Part shown: one piece after another, positions 7,755 to 15,200 of the stretch
Position numbering within the stretch: position 1 is the stretch's first letter
How the letters are laid out: every line of letters begins with the position of its first letter
Source: CAZIHO01 sp964538875
GTDB taxonomy: Bacteria; Pseudomonadota; Gammaproteobacteria; Chromatiales; Chromatiaceae
Assembly: GCA_964538875.1 (NCBI GenBank)
Contig: CAZIHO010000047.1
Coordinates: 1 to 24,736, forward strand
Length of the DNA stretch: 24,736 nt
Direction: 5' to 3'
Notes under the pieces: generated by a model
Told to the model about the DNA's origin: nothing
The model's input: the letters and a program-made list of their open reading frames with translations, nothing else
Database searches by the model: none
Program-made: the position numbers and the translations under genes

Positions 7755-8786
7755 TCAGGCGAATTGGCGCAGAAAGCGCAAGTCATTCTCAAAAAACAAC
7801 CGCAGGTCATTGACCCCGTAGCGCAACATACACAGACGTTCCACGCCCATGCCGAAGGCGTAACCCGTGTAGCGCTCGCTATCAATGCCCACCGCCTTGA
7901 ACACCGCCGGATGGATCATCCCGCAGCCCAGCACCTCCAGCCAGCCAGTTTGTCCGCACACCCGGCAGCCCTGCCCGCCGCACATGACACACTGGATATC
8001 CACTTCCGCCGAGGGCTCGGTGAAGGGGAAATAGGAAGGCCGGAACCGCAACTTGAGGTCCTTCTCGAAAAAGCGGTTGAGGAAATCGTGCAGCACCCCC
8101 TTGAGGTCCGCGAAGGAAGCCCGCTCGTCCACCAAAAAGCCTTCCACCTGGTGGAACATGGGGCTATGGGTCAAGTCCGAATCGCAGCGATACACCCGCC
8201 CCGGCGCGATGACCTTGATCGGGGGGGCACTGTTTTTCATCACCCGAATCTGCACCGGCGAGGTATGGGTACGCAGCAGCAGATGCTGGTTGAAATAGAA
8301 GGTATCGTGCATGGCCCGCGCCGGATGATGGGCGGGAATGTTGAGGGCCTCGAAGTTATGAAAATCGTCTTCGATTTCCGGCCCCTCGGCGACACCGAAC
8401 CCGGCCCGCTCGAACAATCCCTCGATGCGCCGCAGGGTGCGGGTGATGGGATGCAGTCCACCGCTTGGCTGACCCCGGCCCGGCAAGGTCACGTCGATGC
8501 GTTCACCCGCCAGCCGTTGCCGGAGCAACTCCTGCTCCAACACCAGGCGCCGGGCTTCCAGCCGCTCCTGAATGCCCTGTTTGGCCAAGTTGATGGCCTG
8601 CCCGGCCTGGGGACGGATTTCCTTGGGCAGCGCGCCCAACGCCTTGAGTTCCGCCGTAAGGACGCCCGCCTTGCCCAACAGGCGCACCCGGACCTTATCC
8701 AGAGTGGCCAGATCGGCGGCGGCGTCGATTTCCGCCCCGGTTTCATCGACTAGGTGTTGCCAGTCGAGCCCTTGCCCTGTAGCCAT
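7755..8786 (-). CDS. pheS: Phenylalanine--tRNA ligase alpha subunit
   Basis: The 343-residue catalytic subunit of PheRS has an N-terminal coiled-coil arm (about residues 1-90, rich in Leu/Glu/Arg). The class II core follows: GGLHPITRTLRRIE, PGRVYRCDSDLTHSPMFHQVEG (motif 2), RPSYFPFTEPSAEVD, and motif 3 GMGVERLCMLRYGVNDLR near the end. It is longer than the E. coli protein (327), mainly because of a loop with four cysteines, CVMCGGQGCRVC, just before WLEVLGCGM. That loop occurs in PheS of other proteobacteria and may bind zinc. The ATG at 8786 is preceded by AGGAG only 3 nt upstream, a tight spacing; no better in-frame start is seen. A terminator-type hairpin ends about 34 bp upstream. Confidence 0.98.
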   Translation of the reverse strand: MATGQGLDWQHLVDETGAEIDAAADLATLDKVRVRLLGKAGVLTAELKALGALPKEIRPQAGQAINLAKQGIQERLEARRLVLEQELLRQRLAGERIDVTLPGRGQPSGGLHPITRTLRRIEGLFERAGFGVAEGPEIEDDFHNFEALNIPAHHPARAMHDTFYFNQHLLLRTHTSPVQIRVMKNSAPPIKVIAPGRVYRCDSDLTHSPMFHQVEGFLVDERASFADLKGVLHDFLNRFFEKDLKLRFRPSYFPFTEPSAEVDIQCVMCGGQGCRVCGQTGWLEVLGCGMIHPAVFKAVGIDSERYTGYAFGMGVERLCMLRYGVNDLRLFFENDLRFLRQFA

Positions 8787-8819
8787 CGTCTCCTACCCCG
8801 CACGCCGCACCCTTGGAAC

Positions 8820-8851
8820 AAAAAAGGGAAAGACCGCCACGGCCTTTCCCT
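8820..8851 (-). terminator. Intrinsic terminator or attenuator between rplT and pheS
   Basis: On the minus strand GGGAAAG pairs with CTTTCCC and the stem continues through a G-U and three G-C pairs (8826-8850) around a 3-nt loop. Six consecutive T residues follow immediately. This is a textbook intrinsic terminator 42 nt after the rplT stop and about 34 nt before the pheS start. Because no promoter fits between it and pheS, it may act as an attenuator, although no Phe-rich leader peptide can be found. Confidence 0.88.
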
Positions 8852-8892
8852 AGATGGGATGGACGCCCGCTGCGCCGGGCGCCCAGCGGCTG

Positions 8893-9252
8893 TTACTCAG
8901 CCAGCGCCGCCTTGGCTTGATCGGCGAGGACGCTGAACGCTTGCATATCGTGCATGGCCAGATCGGCCAGCAACTTACGGTCCATTTCCACGCCGGCCTT
9001 GTTCAGGCCATCCATCATCCGGCTGTAGGACAGGCCGCACATGCGCGCCGCCGCGTTAATGCGCACGATCCACAGGGCGCGGAACTGACGTTTCTTCTGG
9101 CGACGGTCCCGGTAGGCATACTGGCCGGCCTTGATGACCGCCTGCTTGGCGACCCGGTAAACGCTATTGCGAAACCCGCTATAACCCTTAGCCTCTTCCA
9201 GCACCTTTTTGTGCCGGGCGTGGGCCGTAACGCCGCGCTTGACTCTTGCCAT
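8893..9252 (-). CDS. rplT: 50S ribosomal protein L20
   Basis: The 119-residue basic protein is full length for L20 (E. coli 118) and begins with the highly conserved ARVKRGVTAHARHKKVL. The central signature YRDRRQKKRQFRALWIVRINAA is intact. L20 binds 23S rRNA early in assembly of the 50S subunit, and in E. coli it also represses translation of rpmI and of itself through a structured operator in the infC-rpmI region. GGAG lies nine bases before the ATG. It follows rpmI after 29 bp and is succeeded by a strong terminator, so it ends an infC-rpmI-rplT unit. Confidence 0.98.
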   Translation of the reverse strand: MARVKRGVTAHARHKKVLEEAKGYSGFRNSVYRVAKQAVIKAGQYAYRDRRQKKRQFRALWIVRINAAARMCGLSYSRMMDGLNKAGVEMDRKLLADLAMHDMQAFSVLADQAKAALAE

Positions 9253-9281
9253 GACTGATTACTCCAATTAACTGGGCTTGA

Positions 9282-9479
9282 TTAACAGTAGGGGATCATC
9301 CGCCGAGCGGCACGCAGGTCCGCAGCATGCAGGGTCTCCGGCAAGCCCAATTGGCGCTTCCGCTTGGCGCTCTTCTTGGTCAAGATGTGACGGCGATGGG
9401 ATTGAATCCGTTTGATCGCGCCGGACGGCGTGCGGGTAAACCGCTTCGCCGCGCCGCGATTGGTCTTGATTTTCGGCAT
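9282..9479 (-). CDS. rpmI: 50S ribosomal protein L35
   Basis: This 65-residue, very basic protein is full length for L35: it begins MPKIKTNRGAAKRF and contains the conserved HILTKKSAKRKR. It is a small 23S rRNA-binding protein of the 50S subunit. GAGGA lies six bases before the ATG. The gene sits between infC and rplT in the universal order, 148 bp after infC; in E. coli the equivalent spacer forms part of the L20 translational operator. Confidence 0.97.
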   Translation of the reverse strand: MPKIKTNRGAAKRFTRTPSGAIKRIQSHRRHILTKKSAKRKRQLGLPETLHAADLRAARRMIPYC

Positions 9480-9627
9480 GTTTGTTCCTCATCAAAGAGA
9501 TAAATTTAGGCGAGCCAAGGCAATGCCTTACGCCCGGCCGCCGCTAGATAAGCCGTTGTATTCAAGGCTGAAACAACAGCGCACGCTGGAGAGGACCTAG
9601 GTCCCCACCGTCCCCGGAGGAGGACGC
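9480..9627 (-). promoter_or_regulatory. infC-rpmI spacer, possible L20 autoregulatory leader
   Basis: This 148-nt gap is unusually long for an otherwise tight operon. It contains a perfect 12-bp palindrome, GGACCTAGGTCC, near 9594-9605 and an imperfect hairpin at 9509-9534 built on AAGGC/GCCTT with flanking GGCG/CGCC, about 30 nt before the rpmI start. In E. coli L20 represses rpmI-rplT by binding a pseudoknot in this place. The position and structure potential fit such a role, but I cannot show an L20-binding motif by eye. Confidence 0.35.
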
Positions 9628-10146
9628 TCAGCGCTTTTTGGGAGCCAGCACCATAATCATCTGGCGCCCTTCCATTTGCGGTTGGGATTCGATCAGGCTC
9701 AAATCGCCGAGATCGGTCTCAATCCGCTTCAAGACTTCCAAACCCAACTCCCGGTGGGCGTGTTCCCGGCCCCGGAAGCGCATGGTGATCTTGGTCTTGT
9801 CCCCTTCTTCCAGGAACCGCTTCAGGCTGCGCAGCTTGATCTGGTAGTCCCCCTCGTCCGTACCGGGGCGGAACTTGATCTCCTTGATTTGGACAAGCTT
9901 TTGCTTCTTTTTTGCAGCCTGAAGTTGTTTTTTCTTGTCAAATAGGAATCTCCCGAAATCCATGATCCGGCACACCGGCGGATCTACGGCTGGGGAAATC
10001 TCGACCAGATCCAGTTCCGCCTCGAAGGCCGCTTGCAGCGCCTCCTGAACGGGAACTACCCCTAGATTCTCGCCTTCAGCGCCGATCAGGCGTACCTGGG
10101 GAGTGGTGATCTCGTCGTTGATCCTATTCCGCTTTTGCGTCGTTAT
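9628..10146 (-). CDS. infC: Translation initiation factor IF-3 (AUA start)
   Basis: The product of about 172 residues matches IF-3 throughout. The N-domain has EVRLIGAEG-like TPQVRLIGAEGENLGVVPVQEAL and VCRIMDFGRFLFDKKK, a lysine-rich linker (AAKKKQKLVQIKEIKFRPGTDEGDYQIK) and the C-domain ends GRQMIMVLAPKKR. IF-3 binds the 30S subunit, blocks premature 50S joining and rejects non-AUG start codons. The start I prefer is ATA at 10146: GGAGG at 10160-10156 lies 9 nt upstream and the peptide then begins two residues before TQKRNRINDEI, as in homologues. The ATG at 10179 would place that ribosome site inside the gene and add 11 non-conserved residues. Near-cognate starts are a known hallmark of infC (AUU in E. 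coli) and underlie its autoregulation. Confidence 0.95.
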   Translation of the reverse strand: MTTQKRNRINDEITTPQVRLIGAEGENLGVVPVQEALQAAFEAELDLVEISPAVDPPVCRIMDFGRFLFDKKKQLQAAKKKQKLVQIKEIKFRPGTDEGDYQIKLRSLKRFLEEGDKTKITMRFRGREHAHRELGLEVLKRIETDLGDLSLIESQPQMEGRQMIMVLAPKKR

Positions 10147-10155
10147 AACCTGGTT

Positions 10156-10160
10156 CCTCC
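10156..10160 (-). promoter_or_regulatory. Ribosome-binding site of infC
   Basis: GGAGG on the minus strand lies 9 nt before the ATA codon at 10146-10144. It decides the start in favour of this near-cognate codon rather than the ATG at 10179, since no other in-frame start codon follows it at a workable distance. Confidence 0.8.
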
Positions 10161-10181
10161 AAAAAATATCCGGCCACAAGC

Positions 10182-10210
10182 AAAAAGCACCGGCGTTTCC
10201 GGTGCTTTTT
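10182..10210 (-). terminator. Intrinsic terminator or attenuator between thrS and infC
   Basis: A perfect 12-bp inverted repeat (AAAAAGCACCGG 10182-10193, CCGGTGCTTTTT 10199-10210) with a 5-nt loop lies 11 nt after the thrS stop. It has A5/T5 tails and so could terminate on either strand. It ends only 22 nt before the infC ribosome site, too close for a promoter in between. infC must therefore be transcribed by read-through or from a promoter inside thrS, as happens in E. coli. Confidence 0.9.
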
Positions 10211-10220
10211 GTCTACTGGG

Positions 10221-12134
10221 CTAAGCTAGGACGCGGGCTCGGATCGCGCCGTCTAGCCGTTCGACCAATGCGTCAGGGGTCAGGCTGCCCAGATCCTGAC
10301 CGCCGCAGGTACGTACCGCCAGCGTTCCCTGCTCGACTTCCCGGTCCCCCGCGACCAATAGATAAGGTACACGGTCGAGCGTGTGGGCGCGGATTTTAAA
10401 ACCGATCTTTTCATTTCTCAAGTCCGTTTCCACACGCAATCCCTGGGCCAGTAATTGTTTTTGTACCCGAATTACGTATTCGATCTGGCGATCGGTGATA
10501 TTCAGCAGCACGGCGTGTACTGGCGCCAGCCAAAGGGGCAAGGCTCCCGCGTAATGCTCGATCAAAATACCGATGAAGCGCTCCAGGGATCCCAGAATGG
10601 CCCGGTGGATCATTACCGGCACCTTTTTGCTGTTATCTTCGGCGATGTAATGGGCGCCCAACCGTCCCGGCATGGAGAAATCCAGTTGGATGGTGCCGCA
10701 TTGCCAGCTTCGACCGATGCTGTCCTTCAGAGTGAACTCAATCTTCGGACCATAAAAGGCGCCCTCCCCTGGCTGCACCCTGTAGGTCAAGCCCTTGTTC
10801 CGCAAGCAGGTTTCCAGGGCCGCTTCCGCTTGATCCCAGAGGGCGTCCTCGCCAACCCGCTTGGCCGGGCGGGTGGAGAAGGCCAGGTGAATGTCACTAA
10901 AGCCAAAATCCCGGTAAACCTCGAAGGTGAGGTCAATCAGGGTTCCCACCTCGGACTCGATCTGTTCCTCGGTACAGAACAGATGGGCGTCATCCTGCAC
11001 AAAGCGCCGGGCGCGCATGAGTCCATGCAGGGTGCCGGACGGCTCGTTGCGATGCACGGTGCCGAACTCAGCGATGCGTAGCGGCAGATCGTGGTGGCTC
11101 TTCAAGCCCTGATTGAAAATCTGGATGTGTCCGGGGCAGTTCATGGGCTTGATGGCGTAGTCCCGCTCGTCCAGCCGCGTGGTGAACATGCCGTCCGAGA
11201 ATTTTTCCCAGTGCCCGGAACGCTCCCATAGGGATCTATCCAACACTTGGGGCGTCATGACTTCCTGGTAGCCATATTGAGCGAGTTTATCCCGCATATA
11301 GCCTTCCACTTGGCGGTACAGCACGTAGCCCTTCTCGTGCCAGAACACCATACCCGGCGCTTCGTCGCCAAAGTGGAATAAATTCAGCTTCTTGCCGAGG
11401 CGCCGGTGATCCCGCTTTTCCGCCTCTTCCAGTTGATGCAGATAGGCCTTGAGGTCCTTTTTATCCAACCAGGCGGTGCCGTAAATGCGCTGCAGCATGG
11501 CGTTGCGGGAATCCCCCCGCCAATAGGCGCCCGCCACCTTCATGAGTTTGAAGGCCTTGAGGCGGCCGGTACTGGGCACATGGGGACCCCGGCACAAATC
11601 CGTGAAGTCACCCTGCCGATAGACGGAAATCACTTCGGTGGCCGGCAAATCTCCAATGATTTCCGCCTTATAGTCCTCGCCTAAGCCCTTGAAGAAGGCC
11701 ACGGCCTGATCCCTGGGCCACACATCCCGGCTGACCGGGTAATCTGCCTGGGCCAGTTCCTCCATGCGCGCCTCAATACGTTCCAGATCCTCGGGCGTGA
11801 AGGCGCGATCGAAGGCAAAATCGTAATAAAAGCCGTTTTCCACCGTGGGCCCGATGGTGACCTGGGCGTCCGGAAACAACTGCTTAGCCGCCATGGCCAG
11901 CAGGTGGGCGGTGGAATGGCGAATGATTTCCAGCCCGTCCGGGTCCCGGTCGGTGATGATGACCAAATCCGCATCCGTATCCAGGCGGTGGCTGAGATCC
12001 ACCAGCTTGCCGTTGGCGCGCCCGGCCAGGGCGGCCTTGGCAAGGCCCGGCCCCAGGGCGGCCGCCACTTGGTAAACCGAAACCGGCTGATCGAAGGCTC
12101 GCTCGGAGCCATCGGGCAGGCGAATGATGGGCAT
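10221..12134 (-). CDS. thrS: Threonine--tRNA ligase
   Basis: The 637-residue class II synthetase (E. coli 642) shows all ThrRS domains. There is an N-terminal TGS domain (about 1-60). The editing domain follows, with RHSTAHLLAMAAKQL (HxxxH, about 72-76) and FTDLCRGPHVP, the residues that remove mischarged Ser. The catalytic core has MNCPGHIQIF, HRNEPSGTLHGLMRARRFVQDDAH (motif 2) and PVMIHRAILGSLERF (motif 3), including the Cys and two His that bind the active-site zinc. A C-terminal anticodon-binding domain ends the protein. GGAG is six bases before the ATG. Its 5' neighbour is rpoC, 86 bp away, and it heads the thrS-infC-rpmI-rplT order. A strong hairpin in its leader is described separately. 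Confidence 0.98.
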   Translation of the reverse strand: MPIIRLPDGSERAFDQPVSVYQVAAALGPGLAKAALAGRANGKLVDLSHRLDTDADLVIITDRDPDGLEIIRHSTAHLLAMAAKQLFPDAQVTIGPTVENGFYYDFAFDRAFTPEDLERIEARMEELAQADYPVSRDVWPRDQAVAFFKGLGEDYKAEIIGDLPATEVISVYRQGDFTDLCRGPHVPSTGRLKAFKLMKVAGAYWRGDSRNAMLQRIYGTAWLDKKDLKAYLHQLEEAEKRDHRRLGKKLNLFHFGDEAPGMVFWHEKGYVLYRQVEGYMRDKLAQYGYQEVMTPQVLDRSLWERSGHWEKFSDGMFTTRLDERDYAIKPMNCPGHIQIFNQGLKSHHDLPLRIAEFGTVHRNEPSGTLHGLMRARRFVQDDAHLFCTEEQIESEVGTLIDLTFEVYRDFGFSDIHLAFSTRPAKRVGEDALWDQAEAALETCLRNKGLTYRVQPGEGAFYGPKIEFTLKDSIGRSWQCGTIQLDFSMPGRLGAHYIAEDNSKKVPVMIHRAILGSLERFIGILIEHYAGALPLWLAPVHAVLLNITDRQIEYVIRVQKQLLAQGLRVETDLRNEKIGFKIRAHTLDRVPYLLVAGDREVEQGTLAVRTCGGQDLGSLTPDALVERLDGAIRARVLA

Positions 12135-12179
12135 GTCAAACTCCGTCTGGATGAGGAAGCGTTCTGGATCTAGGGGTCG

Positions 12180-12210
12180 CCACCGGCGCGGTACGAACCG
12201 CCGCCGGTGG
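12180..12210 (-). other. Strong hairpin between rpoC and thrS
   Basis: CCACCGGCG (12180-12188) pairs with CGCCGGTGG (12202-12210) and the stem continues with CGGT/ACCG around a 4-nt apex, with one bulged C. On the minus strand the apex reads TCGT and no T-tract follows. It lies 10 nt after the rpoC stop and about 45 nt before the thrS start. It could protect the rpoC 3' end, assist termination, or belong to a thrS operator; the sequence alone does not decide. Confidence 0.6.
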
Positions 12211-12220
12211 TTCCTTGACG

Positions 12221-15200
12221 CTAGGACTCAGTGGCGTTCAGCTCCTGCTTAGTCGCTTCTTCCTTGAACGCCTCCTGGACCCGGGCTGCTACCACTTCCT
12301 TATCCACGCTGACGCCGCCTTCTGCTTCCCGTTCCAACTGGCGTTTGCGGCGCCGTTCGCTGTGGTAGGCGAGGCCGGTACCGGCAGGAATCAGGCGCCC
12401 GACGATAACGTTCTCCTTGAGACCGTTCAGCCGGTCCGTGTTACCCCGCACCGCCGCCTCGGTCAGAACCCGGGTGGTTTCCTGGAAGGACGCCGCCGAA
12501 ATGAAGGAGTCAGTAGCCAGGGACGCTTTGGTGATACCCAACAACATGGAATCGTAGGTGGCGGGCATCTTGCGTTCGGCCATCAAGCGATCGTTTTCGT
12601 TGAACAGGGCGGTGCGATCCACCTGCTCCCCCCGCAGGAAGCGGGAATCGCCGGGATCCAGGATTTCCACCTTGCGCAACATCTGGCGAATGATGACCTC
12701 TATGTGCTTGTCGTTGATCTTGACGCCCTGAAGCCGGTACACATCCTGGATTTCCTTCACCAGATACTCGGCCAGGGCGGCGATGCCCTTCAGGCGCAGA
12801 ATGTCTTGCAGAGCCAACTCGCCATCGGAGATGACCTCGCCCTTCTCCACCTGCTCGCCTTCGAACACATTGACTTGGCGCCACTTGGGAATCAGTTCTT
12901 CCATCTGTTCCCCGTCTGACTTGGTGATGATCAGACGCTGCTTACCCTTGGTGTCCTTGCCAAAGCCGACCGTGCCGGACGCCTCCGCCAAAATGGCGGG
13001 CTCCTTGGGACGCCGCGCCTCGAACAGGTCCGCGACGCGCGGTAGACCACCCACGATGTCGCGGGTCTTGGACGACTCCTGGGGAATGCGGGCGATGACG
13101 TCGCCAACGCCTACCTTAGCGCCGTCCATGACGCTGACCACCGCGCCGGGCGTCAGGTAGTAGTGGGCCGGGATTTCGGTACCGGCGATGTTCAGGTCCT
13201 TGCCCGCCTCGTCCACCAAGCGCACCATAGGACGCAGGTCTTTGCCGCCGGCCGGGCGTTGCTTGGCGTCCATGACCACCAGGGACGACAGGCCGGTGAC
13301 CTCGTCGGTCTGGCTTTGCACGCTGACGTTGTCGGCGAATTCCTCGAAGCGCAGGGTACCCGCCACCTCGGTGATGACCGGGTGGGTGTGGGGATCCCAG
13401 GTCGCCACCACGAAGCCACCTTCCACCTTCTGGCCGTCCCGGACCCGCAGGGTGGCGCCGTAGGGCACCTTGTAGCGTTCCCGCTCGCGGCCCACCTCAT
13501 CTAGCACCGTGACCTCGCCGGAGCGGGATACCGCCACCAGGTTGCCACTGGCGTGTTGCACGGTCTTGATGTTGTGCAACCGCACCGTGCCCACGTTCTT
13601 GACCTGGATATTGTTGATGGCCGCCGCCCGCGATGCCGCACCACCAATGTGGAAGGTGCGCATGGTGAGCTGGGTGCCGGGTTCGCCGATGGACTGAGCG
13701 GCGATGACGCCCACCGCCTCGCCCCGGTTGACCCGGTGGCCCCGGGCTAGATCGCGCCCATAACATTGGGCGCACACGCCGATGCGGGATTCGCAGGTGA
13801 TGCTGGAACGCACCCGCACCTGGTCCACGCCGGCCCGTTCGATAATGTCGATCCAGCGTTCATCCAGCAGGGTGCCAGCCTCGCAGATCACGTCCTGCTC
13901 GTTCAACTCGGTACCGGGCCGGTAGATGTCCACCGCCGCGACCCGTCCCAGGATCCGCTCGCCCAGGGGTTCCACCACGTCGCCCCCTTCGATGAGGGGC
14001 GTCATCAACAGGCCTTCCTCGGTACCGCAATCGCTCTCGTGGACCACCAAGTCCTGGGCCACGTCCACCAAACGCCGGGTCAGATACCCGGAGTTGGCGG
14101 TTTTCAGGGCGGTATCGGCCAGACCCTTACGAGCGCCGTGCGTGGAGATGAAGTATTGGATAACGTTTAAGCCTTCCCGGAAGTTGGCGGCGATGGGCGT
14201 TTCGATGATGGAGCCGTCCGGCTTAGCCATGAGGCCACGCATACCCGCCAACTGGCGAATCTGGGCGGCGGAACCGCGGGCGCCGGAGTCCGCCATCATG
14301 AAGATGGAGTTGAAGGAATCCTGCTCCACGACATTGCCATGCCGATCCGTGACCCGATCCTTGCCCAGCTTATCCATCATGGCCTTGGCGACCCGGTCGT
14401 TGGTGTGGGACCAGATGTCCACCACCTTGTTGTAGCGTTCGCCGATGGTCACCAAGCCCGCCGCATACTGGTTTTCTATCTCCTTGACTTCCCGCTCGGC
14501 GGCTTCCAGGATTCCGGCCTTTTCTTCCGGAACCTCCATGTCGTTGACGCCGATGGAAATCCCGGCCCGGGTAGATTGCCGGAAGCCCAGGTACATCAAC
14601 TGGTCGGCGAATACCACCGTGGTCTTGAGACCCAGGCGGCGATAACACTGGTTGACCAGGCGAGATACCAATTTCTTGCCCATGGGCTGGTTGATGAGTT
14701 CAAAGGGCAGCCCTTCGGGCACCACTTCCCAAAGGAGGGCGCGGCCCACGGTGGTGTCCTTGATCTCGGTCCGTTCCGTACGGTTGCCCTGGTCGTCCAC
14801 GATGACTTCCCGGATCCGCACCTTGACCCGCGCGTGCAGGTCTGCGAAGCCGGCTTCATGGGCGCGCCGCGCTTCGGCGATGCCGCTGAAGCACATGCCC
14901 TCGCCGTCGGCGTTGACCCGATGCCGGGTCATGTAATAGAGGCCCAACACCACGTCCTGGGTCGGCACGATGATGGGATCGCCATTGGCCGGAGACAGGA
15001 TGTTATTAGACGCCATCATCAGCGCCCGGGCTTCCAGCTGGGCTTCCAGGGACAGGGGCACGTGCACCGCCATTTGGTCGCCGTCGAAGTCCGCGTTGAA
15101 CGCGGTACAGACCAGGGGGTGCAACTGAATCGCCTTGCCTTCCACCAACTGGGGCTCGAAACCCTGGATACCCAACCGGTGCAGAGTCGGCGCCCGGTTC

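Noticed and set aside
8852..8892. Phe-rich attenuator leader peptide before pheS.
   Set aside because: No ATG or GTG frame with Phe codons exists between the rplT stop and the hairpin.
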